DNA of 64,000 bases from CAZCVI01 sp964502145 (GTDB taxonomy: Bacteria > Acidobacteriota > Aminicenantia > UBA2199). How positions within the stretch are numbered: position 1 is the first letter of the stretch; every line of letters begins with the position of its first letter. Position numbers and translations under genes: made by a program. The notes beneath the pieces were generated by a model. It did not search any database, had not been told where the DNA came from, and saw only the letters and a list, made by a program, of their open reading frames with translations. The stretch covers positions 1 through 64,000 of the forward strand of contig CAZCVI010000019.1 of assembly GCA_964502145.1 (NCBI GenBank). Reading direction: 5' to 3'. This document shows positions 42,108 through 50,890 of this stretch, in pieces.

Positions 42108-43343
42108 ATGGCAATGCTAAAAAACAATACTGAAAAAGTCTGGAATATAAATTTTTTCCTGCTCTGGCAGGGGCAGTTCGTTTCTGGGATCGGTGATTTT
42201 GTTTACCAGATAGCGATCGGGTTCTGGGTTTTGTCGGTCACAGGTTCAACTGCCTTAATGGCCACATTGATGGCTTCATCTTTAATTCCACAATTGATTG
42301 TTTTTCCATTTTCCGGGGTTGTGGTGGATCGGGTAAATCGAAAATGGATGATTGTTTCAATGGATTTGATCCGCGGGTTTGCTGTTCTATTGATTGCAAT
42401 AGCTGCATTCATGGGTATTTTAAAAATATGGATGGTATTTACTGTTGGGATTATACTGGGAGTATGCCTTGCTTTTTTTAATCCTTCAGTGCAATCATCC
42501 CTCCCGGATATTGTGCCAAGGTCCAAACTTGTAAAAGCGAATGCCGCTTTTTCTATGATTGGGGCAAGTTCTAAGATAATTGGAGATTCTCTGGGCGGTT
42601 TCTTTTTCCAGATTCTGGGAGTACCGCTTCTTTTTTTAACCAACAGCCTCTCATATCTACTCTCTGCTGTGACTGGATTGTTTCTGGTCATTCCAAACGT
42701 TCACCATGATGCTGAAAGGATGCCTTTTTTCAAGGAGATGAGAAGTGGGTTTGTGTTCACATGGGAAAATAAAGGGATTCGGAATTTATTCATCAGCACG
42801 TTTTTTACAAATTTTTTCAGGATAATCGGAATAATTCTTATTTTACCGTTGTTTCAAATGAACAAGGAGCTTGGTGCTGCACTATACGGACTTTCAGTAG
42901 GAACGGCGGCGGCGGGAGCATTTGCTGGTTTTCTTTTTTCTTCGATTATCCATATAAAACCGTCACATCGATTTTTTATCCTATGTTTGATGGGTAGTGC
43001 ATACTCCATTTGCCGGATGATTTTCCCGTTTTTTCTCAAGTTGTATATCATTCTACCGCTGATGTTCATTTCAGGAGTTGCCATCTCTCTGGCGCTTATT
43101 CTTTTTGATGCTGGTATCCAGACGGCGGTTCCCGCAGACAAACGAGGGAAGGTGTTTGCTCTGTTAAATACGCTTACATCTGGTGTCTGGCCATTGGGAA
43201 TGATTTTGGCAGGGGTGTTGGCGGAATTTATCTCCATCCCATTCCTTATCTCAGTCTCATCCGCTCTCTCTCTTCTCTGTTATGTGGTCTTGTTTTTCAT
43301 ACGGTCAGCTAAAAATACCATTAATTTTGAACCAACGAATTAA
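42108..43343 (+). CDS. MFS transporter (MFS_3 / EntS-like)
   Basis: The 411-residue protein has about twelve membrane helices and the cytoplasmic loop motif VVDRVNRKWMIVSMDLIRG between helices 2 and 3, typical of the MFS_3 group that includes the enterobactin exporter EntS and macrolide exporters. Coupled with the TonB receptor upstream, a siderophore-like or metallophore export/import pair is one possibility. No biosynthesis genes are present. No good ribosome site precedes 42108; translation may be coupled to the receptor gene. It ends 10 bp before the convergent radical SAM gene. Confidence 0.82.
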   Translation: MAMLKNNTEKVWNINFFLLWQGQFVSGIGDFVYQIAIGFWVLSVTGSTALMATLMASSLIPQLIVFPFSGVVVDRVNRKWMIVSMDLIRGFAVLLIAIAAFMGILKIWMVFTVGIILGVCLAFFNPSVQSSLPDIVPRSKLVKANAAFSMIGASSKIIGDSLGGFFFQILGVPLLFLTNSLSYLLSAVTGLFLVIPNVHHDAERMPFFKEMRSGFVFTWENKGIRNLFISTFFTNFFRIIGIILILPLFQMNKELGAALYGLSVGTAAAGAFAGFLFSSIIHIKPSHRFFILCLMGSAYSICRMIFPFFLKLYIILPLMFISGVAISLALILFDAGIQTAVPADKRGKVFALLNTLTSGVWPLGMILAGVLAEFISIPFLISVSSALSLLCYVVLFFIRSAKNTINFEPTN

Positions 43344-43353
43344 AGCAGTGACC

Positions 43354-45528
43354 TCAATCACTAGCAGTAAAGGATTTACAGTAATCGGGATCATTGAAGA
43401 CAGACAAGAGTAGCCCTTTAAAGCGAATTAAAGAACCACGCTCCAGATGCCTGTTTATCACCCTGGTTATCTCCGCCTTGGGAATTTCATCTTTAAACAC
43501 TTTAACTACATCGTCATATTTTTTTGTCCAATAGAGGTGGCGCAAAATTTTGAGTTCATTGGGGTCTATTTCCAATTGCCATTTTTCTGTTGCACCTGGG
43601 ATGTGGTATTCCTTAATAAGGTAGTTGTCTTTGAGGTAAAAACGAGACTGTAAAATACTTGCTTCTTTTGCGTTTTGGCTAGCACCTACAGGGGCTGATA
43701 TCTCTTGGATTTTTAAAAAGTGATCTGTCAGTTGTGCTCTTTTTCGTAAGGCTCTTCCCTTTCCTGTCAATAGTAACGAGCGGTATAGGAGACTCCATGC
43801 AGATGATTTTAATAATCTAAAAAAGCGTGCTATTCTGGCAAAACCTAGCATTTTGGTTTCTCCCCAATTGGCAGAAGCAATTTGTCCGGGAAGGTTGATC
43901 TCCTGCTGGAGCATAAGTGCTTTATAATAGGTATGGGCCAACAGCCGTTCTAAATTGAACGATGGTTTCTCATCGTAATAGTAAACCCACTGGGAAAATG
44001 GTAGATCGATTCCAAAAATGGTTTTCAAAAATATGTCCCCCCTGAGTCGATTAATTTTTATTTTATATTTTTCCTGGTTTTGATAAATAGAATCGCGATT
44101 ATTGGATTCATAAGGGAATAAAACAATTTTCCCTTTTGGAGGCATCAACAGGTGTACGGCGCGTTGGAGGATTTCGACTTCCTGTAGGATGTTGGCGCTA
44201 TTCTCCAAGGGAAAGTGGATGAAATAATTGGAAATGAAAGAGTGTCCGCAATCTTGTACTGCCTTGGCTGCTTCAATGGCCTGAAGAGGAGAGTGGCCTT
44301 TGCGCATATTTTTTAAGGTATCAATGTTCAAACTCTCGAAATTCAATTTAAATAGGATGCGCACTTTTTGACTGTTAATGGCAGCCAGTGCCTCGGCAAG
44401 CTCCTTTCGAAACATCTTAACCTGGAGCCAAAGCACCAGATCAAACGTGGTATTACCGGATTCGAGACTATCCAGGTATTTAATGAATTGGATCAACATC
44501 CCAATACTGTTCTCGTCAGAGTCAAAACTAATCTTTATGGTGCGGCTTTCTGTTCCAGTATTTTGGCTTTCCAGTATCTTTTGAACTTCTTGAATGATGT
44601 GGTCGACGGAAACAGGATAAAACATCTCTTTATCAATTTGGGTACAGAAACTGCATTTTCCCCAGCTACACCCACGTTGTGATAACACGCGGATGACACC
44701 GGCTTTGTTTTGGTTAACATAAGAGATGGCGGGTTTGGTGGCGAGTTCTTTGTAACTGGGGGGGACACATATCTGGGTGAATAAATCAGGTTTATCTTGA
44801 TTCTGAAGATAACTGCGGTTGATTAAGCCGGGAATTTGGAGATCAGAGATGGAATGGCCTTGTTGAATTTCAAGGATGATTTTTTTCATCACTTCTTCGC
44901 CATAACCTACAACAATACCATCAACCAGAGGCGTTCCCTTGATGGTCACTGTGGCAGCTTCAAAATTGAAGTAATCGCCACCCAGGATGATGGATGAAAC
45001 TGGATCGTTTTCTTTTATCAAACGGGCAATATATAAGCAGTTAAATAAAGTGCGGTCAAATACGCTTAAGCCCCATATCCGTTGAACGTTATCCGCACGG
45101 GTTTTGAGTGAGTTTATTTTTTGGGAAAGATGATTGTTGAAATCCTTCTGAAGTGCTTGCAAATCAGAGACATGCGAAGGATTGACTTTTTGTCCGGTCA
45201 GCGGGAAAAAATCTTCGCCAACACAGGCAACAAAACCAAGAAAGATATACGGATTATTAATCTGCCCAAAGAAGGTATTTATTTGATGAATGCTCAGGGT
45301 GAAAAAAATCTGGCTTAACAAGTCCTTGTACCGGGTGAGAAGTTCGGGGAAGTATTCATCATTCCGAAAATCAATGAACGACATGGGGATTGAATTAAAT
45401 GTCGTACCAAGATACTCCTTGACTGAATAAGCTCCCCACGGGAAAATATTATCTTCGACTCCAAAGGGCACGATAAGTACCACCTCGATGTCTTTGGCAA
45501 TGGTGTTGTTGTCGCTGTTATCTTTCAT
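43354..45528 (-). CDS. B12-binding-type radical SAM protein
   Basis: From the ATG at 45528 (AGGACG 8 nt upstream) the protein has 724 residues. The first ~270 residues resemble a cobalamin-binding Rossmann domain (SSIILGGDYFNFE, IVVGYGEEVMKKI). The radical SAM domain starts with RGCSWGKCSFC, where C287, C292 and C295 are spaced CX4CX2C rather than the usual CX3CX2C. The C-terminal ~150 residues could be a peptide- or substrate-binding domain with a winged-helix-like end. B12 radical SAM enzymes often methylate unactivated carbons or modify peptides. No precursor peptide is recognised nearby. Confidence 0.8.
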   Translation of the reverse strand: MKDNSDNNTIAKDIEVVLIVPFGVEDNIFPWGAYSVKEYLGTTFNSIPMSFIDFRNDEYFPELLTRYKDLLSQIFFTLSIHQINTFFGQINNPYIFLGFVACVGEDFFPLTGQKVNPSHVSDLQALQKDFNNHLSQKINSLKTRADNVQRIWGLSVFDRTLFNCLYIARLIKENDPVSSIILGGDYFNFEAATVTIKGTPLVDGIVVGYGEEVMKKIILEIQQGHSISDLQIPGLINRSYLQNQDKPDLFTQICVPPSYKELATKPAISYVNQNKAGVIRVLSQRGCSWGKCSFCTQIDKEMFYPVSVDHIIQEVQKILESQNTGTESRTIKISFDSDENSIGMLIQFIKYLDSLESGNTTFDLVLWLQVKMFRKELAEALAAINSQKVRILFKLNFESLNIDTLKNMRKGHSPLQAIEAAKAVQDCGHSFISNYFIHFPLENSANILQEVEILQRAVHLLMPPKGKIVLFPYESNNRDSIYQNQEKYKIKINRLRGDIFLKTIFGIDLPFSQWVYYYDEKPSFNLERLLAHTYYKALMLQQEINLPGQIASANWGETKMLGFARIARFFRLLKSSAWSLLYRSLLLTGKGRALRKRAQLTDHFLKIQEISAPVGASQNAKEASILQSRFYLKDNYLIKEYHIPGATEKWQLEIDPNELKILRHLYWTKKYDDVVKVFKDEIPKAEITRVINRHLERGSLIRFKGLLLSVFNDPDYCKSFTASD

Positions 45529-45577
45529 TGGTTCGTCCTTTTTTACTTGAAAGTGGATTTTTGAGGTCACACTCTAT

Positions 45578-45605
45578 ATTATAGGGACGAATTTAATTTT
45601 TTCAA
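45578..45605 (-). promoter_or_regulatory. Promoter of the radical SAM gene
   Basis: On the minus strand: TTGAAA (45605-45600), 16-bp spacer, TATAAT (45583-45578), 49 bp before the ATG at 45528. The stretch 45606-45809 shows nothing else. Confidence 0.6.
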
Positions 45606-45809
45606 GGATATATTGCCGAATTTTATTTTTTTTTTATACCTAAATAACTGTGCCTCATTTTTCTTGAGATAGGGAGACCCGTGGGGGAGTTCCCTGTTTT
45701 GATGAATCTTTTTTATGAGGGTATTAAATTTGAGGAATGTGAATAATGGGGGTAATTATGCGCGGATTATATAAATATATTTGGATATTTTAAGATTGTA
45801 GTCAGACGA

Positions 45810-46652
45810 CTATTCTTTCTTTGGGGGAGGTGGGTCGTTGAAGACGAACATCTTGCGCGAGGTGCTGTAATTCTCGATAGAGACGGACGCGGTTTCATTG
45901 AAATTTTTCAGGATGATGTCTATACGATCAAATGACTTGTCTATCTTCTCCAAATACTTTTTCTGCTTCTCAGTAATACGATCCGCTCCCAAAGAGGTCT
46001 CTATCATCCCAATATACCCCTTGATCACGGTCAAAGGCTGATTCAATTCATGATTGGTGGTGATAGCCATAGCCAAAATGGCGTTCTTCCGCTCCAAGGC
46101 AATGAGTTGCTTTTGCGACGCCTGCAACTCCTCGTAAGATTGTTCCAACTGCTCTTTCTGCCGGGTGATCAAGAGGTTCTTTTCCTTTAATTCAAGATTG
46201 GCGGCCTCGGTTTGCTTGTGTGCCTTCTCTAATGCGGCAGTGTACTCTTTGAGGGCATTCTTCTGGCGGTATAACTCCAAGAAGATGTTCACCTTGCTGA
46301 TCAAAATATCCGCATCCAAAGGCTTGAATAAATAATCGACTGCACCACTCTCATAACCTTTGAAAACATACTTCTGCTCCTTGCTGATAGCGGTCACAAA
46401 AATGATGGGAATATGCTTGGTCGTGGAATTACCACGCATCAACTCGGCTGTTTCAAAACCATCCATCTCGGGCATCTGTACATCCATTAACACCAGGGCA
46501 AAATCATGGTCCAAAACCATTCCCAATGCTTCATTCCCAGACGCGGCTTTCATGATGGTCACGGAAGGCCTTTCTAAAAGTCGTTCCAATGTGAAGAGGT
46601 TCTCAGGTCGATCATCTACTAATAATATTTTGGCAGTTGTTGTTTCACTCAT
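45810..46652 (-). CDS. Receiver domain fused to a HisKA-like dimerisation domain without ATPase
   Basis: The 280-residue protein has an intact receiver domain (about 7-127; phospho-Asp D57, K110). A coiled coil (about 130-190) leads to a HisKA-like helix pair with H201 in TTNHELNQPL. No ATP-binding domain follows: the protein ends about 80 residues later with a proline-rich tail. It can receive a phosphate but could not phosphorylate itself. It may act as a phospho-carrier or dimer partner for the two hybrid kinases encoded just upstream. The receiver closely resembles the N-terminal receiver of the 50891-53296 protein. Confidence 0.82.
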   Translation of the reverse strand: MSETTTAKILLVDDRPENLFTLERLLERPSVTIMKAASGNEALGMVLDHDFALVLMDVQMPEMDGFETAELMRGNSTTKHIPIIFVTAISKEQKYVFKGYESGAVDYLFKPLDADILISKVNIFLELYRQKNALKEYTAALEKAHKQTEAANLELKEKNLLITRQKEQLEQSYEELQASQKQLIALERKNAILAMAITTNHELNQPLTVIKGYIGMIETSLGADRITEKQKKYLEKIDKSFDRIDIILKNFNETASVSIENYSTSRKMFVFNDPPPPKKE

Positions 46653-46827
46653 CTAGGTTCACTCGTTTATATCCATTCATCTTTGCTCATTAATATCGGC
46701 TCGTTTTACCCCGATCTTGCTTTTTTCAGTCCCAATGTCGGCCAATACGCTCAATTGGTCTTAAAAAAATATTATATATTTTTAGCAACCTTTAGTAAAG
46801 ACATTTTTTTTTTTTGCTGACTCTTTC

Positions 46828-49800
46828 TTAATACAACCAGACGCGAAGCATGGAAAAAAGCCTATCGGTATCAACGGGTTTGGCCAAATAATCACTGGCA
46901 CCTACTTCAATACATCTGGCACGATCACCTTTCATGGCTTTGGCGGTGAGGGCGATGATGGGAATATCTTTGAAACGATGCTGCTTGCGAATTTCCCGGA
47001 TGGCTTCATAACCATCCATCTCGGGCATCATGATGTCCATTAATATAACATCAATACCAGGGGTAGTATTCAAAATCTTGAGGCCTTCTTCGCCATTCCG
47101 GCCCACCCATACTTTCATCTCCTTCTCCTCAAGGTTTTTCTTGAGAGAATAGACATTGCGCATGTCATCATCGACAACCAATACCATTTTATTGGCGAGT
47201 ATGGCTTCCTTGTCATAGATCATGCGCAACAACCGCTGATGCTCCTCTGGAAGATTGGATTGCACACGATGCAGAAATAAACTGGTTTCAGCGAGTAACT
47301 TTTGGTCGGAACCAATGCCTTTTAAAATGGTAGTGCCAGCATATTGGTCAATGATCTTTTGTTCCTTTTTACTCAATTGCCGCCCGGTATAAACAATGAT
47401 GGGCAAATGATCGATGTTTTCGTTCTCCTTTATTTTTTCTAAAAGTTCAATACCAGACATATCCGGGAGTCCGATGTCAAGGATCATACAATCAAATTTC
47501 CCGGAGCAAGCGAGATTAAAACCATCTTTGGCGGTGTTGGCAATGGTGGTCTGGATATCGGGACTGCACATGAGTTTGGCAATGGAATCGGCCTGCTCGG
47601 TATTGTCCTCGACAACAAGGAGGTCTTTGACGGATTTGGAAATAATTTTATTGAGTCTTTGGTAGATTTGTTCGAGGTTTTCAGGAGACACGGGTTTAGC
47701 GTGAAAGGAAACGGCACCCATACGCATGGCTTCTAATTCTTTGTCAAAACCGGAGATAAAATGAACGGGAATGTGGCGTGTCCGGGGATTTTCTTTTAAA
47801 CGTGTCATGACTGACCAACCATCAATACGGGGCAATCCGATGTCCAAAATAATGGCACTGGGCATGTAATACTCGGCAAATAGGAGCCCAGTTTCGCCAT
47901 TACCAGCAACAAGGGATTTAAAATCATGCTGTCTGGCGAGGTCCCGGAGTATTTTTAAGAACCTGGGGTCATCCTCGATAATTAAAATAGATTTATCTTT
48001 TGGAGAAATGGTCTTGCGATCATCCTCGACCTCTTCGGCGGTATCAAAGTGAAGGGGAGTTGTGAGTGTGGGTTTGACAATATCTTGTTGGTGCTCCTGT
48101 AGTGCCAGGGCGAGGTGTTGACCGGGAGTGTGTTCGTCTTCGTCGGGCAGGGCGGGTGGGCAAGTTTGTGGGAAAATAAACGTGAAGGTACTACCTTCAC
48201 CGAGTATGCTTTTCATACGGATTTCACCGCCGAGGAGTTTGGCGAGTTCTTTGGAAATAGAGAGTCCAAGACCGGTCCCACCATATTTGCGACTGGTAGT
48301 ACCATCCACCTGTTGAAATGCATCGAACACGATTCTCTGTTTCTCTCTGGGAATACCACCGCCAGTATCAATCACTGAAATGGCAATACATTGCTGGGGA
48401 TCAAAAAGGGTTCCTAACACGGCAATTTCATCGGGGGCGGGTGTTTCTTTGTCTGGGCGGTGGAGGTGAAGGACAATACTGCCTAGCTCGGTGAACTTGA
48501 AGGAGTTGGAAAGAAAATTTTTCACGACTTGCTCTATACGCTGCCGGTCGCTCTGGATAAGTGGAGGCAAATCGGGGTCAACTATAGTATTAAAGGTCAA
48601 CGCTTTTTGATGGGCAAGGTGTTGGAAATGACGGGCCATGGAACGGGCTAATTCACGGAGTTCGACTTCTTCGATCTTTAGTTCCATTTTACCGGCTTCT
48701 ACTTTGGATAAGTCCAAGACCTCATTGATCAATTGCAACAATTCGGTACCTGATGTATAGATAGACCGGGCGGAATCCATCTGGTCAAGAGAAAGAGCAC
48801 CGCTTTTATTGTCGGCTAAGAGTCGTGCCAGGAGAAGAATATTATTTAAGGGAGTGCGAAGTTCATGGGACATGTTGGAAAGAAACTCGGATTTATAGCG
48901 ACTGCTAATTTCGAGGTCCCGGGCTTTTTCTTCGAGCATTTTTCTGGCAGCGCGTAACTCCTCGTTCTTTTTTTCGGTATCTTTTTTTTGAATTTCGAGG
49001 CGGTTTGATTTCTCTTCCAATTCCTCGTTGGTTTGGCGTAATTCTTCTTGTTGGACCTGGAGTTCCTCGGATTGTTGTTGGGTTCGTTCGAGTAGTTCGG
49101 CGGTTTTGAGACGGGAAGCGACGGAATGTAAGGCGATGGCAATACTATCGGAGATCTGTTTTAAAAAATCAAGATGGGTATCGGTGATCTTTTGAAAAGA
49201 GGCGAGTTCGACAATGCCATTAACAGTGTTCCCAAGGATAATAGGAAAGAGAAGGATATTGGTAGGTGCGGCTTGACCGAGTCCGGTACTGATCTGCATA
49301 TAATCGGGAGGGCAATCGGTCACGATAATGGGTTGTTTAGTTGTGGCAGCTTGCCCGACGAGTCCTTCGCCGGGTTGGATGTATTGGGGGAACGTTTTTT
49401 TTGGATTTTTCTTGCGAGTGTACGCATAACTGGCGACCATTCTCATACGTTCGAGTTCATCGGCAATGTACAAGGCGCCGACCTGGGCGTTGAGGTACTC
49501 GGCAAGGAAACGGATGATATTGGAGGCGAGGGTGTCGATGTCTGGTTCGCCTCTCATCTTTTCATACAAGCGGGTTTGTCCGGTCATAAGCCAATTCTGG
49601 GATTTATTGGTGTCGAGTGTCAAACGGAGGTGAGCGATCATGTTGTTGAAATTGGCAGCGAGTTCTCCAAGATCATTCTTGGCTGAAACCTTGATTTCAT
49701 GGACAAGATCACCCCTGGCAACACGACGGGCACCTTTGGAGAGAATCCTGAGGGGGCGTACTATACGGAGGGAAATATAACCAGCGATAGATAGAATGGC

Positions 49801-50853
49801 GAGACCAGTGAAGATAAGTAAAACAATAACGGTCTGTCGCAGTTTGAGTGTAGAGGCAAAAGCCTCTGCTTTTTCAATTTCTGCAAAAACGGCATAGGGA
49901 ACATCAATAATTTTAAAACTGGTGTATTTACCCAAGACGGTTTTGCCGTGTAAACCTTTATAAATAAAAATATCGATATTTTCTTTGGGGGGAAGAATGG
50001 GAGTTGCAAGTGAATTTCTCCATGAAATAGCTGGCAGGGTATTGGCGAGGTGTTTTATGGCGGTTTTTTCTGCATCAAGGATGGAGTCGCAACGAATGAT
50101 GAGGTCTTTGCCTACAAGGTATGTTTCGGCAGTTTTTCCGAGGTTGATGGTTTCTTGCATGATCTGATTTACTGCATCAAGAGATATCTGAAACGCGATT
50201 AAACCAATTACTTGGTGGTCAGTATTAAAAATAGGGGCAGTGAGGAACGCACAAATCATATTGTCGGAAGGGGGATAGTGGAAATAATCGGAAAAAGAAG
50301 GCTGGCGGGTAGCAAGTGATTTTTTACAGGCTTGGGCAAATAAAGAATTGGAATAGGAACCATCGAAGATATTGGTGACATTGGCGACAGAACCTTTCTC
50401 CGGGGCAGCGGTAAACAAGATATTGCCAGCGGTATCAATGAGAAAGATGTTTTGGTAATGGTAGGCGTGGCAGTAGCTCTTTAAATCCTGGGCTGGTTGG
50501 GAGTTCATGTTAATAGTTGGGAGTAAGGGGAGTTTGCTCTCTTTATGGGCGCGGTTCAAGGTCTCCAACAGGTTTAAATTGGATTTGGCCGAGGCCTGGG
50601 CATTGAGACCGATTAATATTTGGGAAAAATAAGTGGTAATTTGCTGGGATTTTAATTTGGCGATGACCTGTAAGTCCAAATAAGTATTTTTATGAAGACT
50701 TTCGATGGCGGTATAATGGCTAACCCAACTGATGACGGCAACGGGAATAATAGAAAGAGAGAGGAACAAAAGGAGCAGTGTGCGCCCCAATTTGGATGGT
50801 GACAGCCGTTTTTTATGTCTTTTTTTTATAATAGGAACGGGTTGCTGATTCAT
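46828..50853 (-). CDS. Hybrid histidine kinase: Cache-HAMP-GAF-HisKA-HATPase with three receivers
   Basis: The 1341-residue protein has a membrane helix (about 22-45), a double-Cache-like sensor domain (about 46-330), a second helix (about 333-357) and HAMP (about 358-412). A GAF domain (about 435-585), a coiled coil (590-650), and HisKA with H663 in NMSHELRTP follow. The HATPase domain contains VDGTTSRKYGGTGLGLSI. Three receiver domains end the protein (about 970-1085, 1090-1205 and 1222-1341; last phospho-Asp D1273). This is a complete integrating hub for an extracellular and a cytoplasmic signal. It is followed by the receiver-HisKA protein and preceded by the HPt-bearing kinase, all on one strand. 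Confidence 0.9.
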   Translation of the reverse strand: MNQQPVPIIKKRHKKRLSPSKLGRTLLLLFLSLSIIPVAVISWVSHYTAIESLHKNTYLDLQVIAKLKSQQITTYFSQILIGLNAQASAKSNLNLLETLNRAHKESKLPLLPTINMNSQPAQDLKSYCHAYHYQNIFLIDTAGNILFTAAPEKGSVANVTNIFDGSYSNSLFAQACKKSLATRQPSFSDYFHYPPSDNMICAFLTAPIFNTDHQVIGLIAFQISLDAVNQIMQETINLGKTAETYLVGKDLIIRCDSILDAEKTAIKHLANTLPAISWRNSLATPILPPKENIDIFIYKGLHGKTVLGKYTSFKIIDVPYAVFAEIEKAEAFASTLKLRQTVIVLLIFTGLAILSIAGYISLRIVRPLRILSKGARRVARGDLVHEIKVSAKNDLGELAANFNNMIAHLRLTLDTNKSQNWLMTGQTRLYEKMRGEPDIDTLASNIIRFLAEYLNAQVGALYIADELERMRMVASYAYTRKKNPKKTFPQYIQPGEGLVGQAATTKQPIIVTDCPPDYMQISTGLGQAAPTNILLFPIILGNTVNGIVELASFQKITDTHLDFLKQISDSIAIALHSVASRLKTAELLERTQQQSEELQVQQEELRQTNEELEEKSNRLEIQKKDTEKKNEELRAARKMLEEKARDLEISSRYKSEFLSNMSHELRTPLNNILLLARLLADNKSGALSLDQMDSARSIYTSGTELLQLINEVLDLSKVEAGKMELKIEEVELRELARSMARHFQHLAHQKALTFNTIVDPDLPPLIQSDRQRIEQVVKNFLSNSFKFTELGSIVLHLHRPDKETPAPDEIAVLGTLFDPQQCIAISVIDTGGGIPREKQRIVFDAFQQVDGTTSRKYGGTGLGLSISKELAKLLGGEIRMKSILGEGSTFTFIFPQTCPPALPDEDEHTPGQHLALALQEHQQDIVKPTLTTPLHFDTAEEVEDDRKTISPKDKSILIIEDDPRFLKILRDLARQHDFKSLVAGNGETGLLFAEYYMPSAIILDIGLPRIDGWSVMTRLKENPRTRHIPVHFISGFDKELEAMRMGAVSFHAKPVSPENLEQIYQRLNKIISKSVKDLLVVEDNTEQADSIAKLMCSPDIQTTIANTAKDGFNLACSGKFDCMILDIGLPDMSGIELLEKIKENENIDHLPIIVYTGRQLSKKEQKIIDQYAGTTILKGIGSDQKLLAETSLFLHRVQSNLPEEHQRLLRMIYDKEAILANKMVLVVDDDMRNVYSLKKNLEEKEMKVWVGRNGEEGLKILNTTPGIDVILMDIMMPEMDGYEAIREIRKQHRFKDIPIIALTAKAMKGDRARCIEVGASDYLAKPVDTDRLFSMLRVWLY

Positions 50854-50890
50854 TGTGTTTCTTCTTTCCTGGGTTATGATCTGTCCTGAA

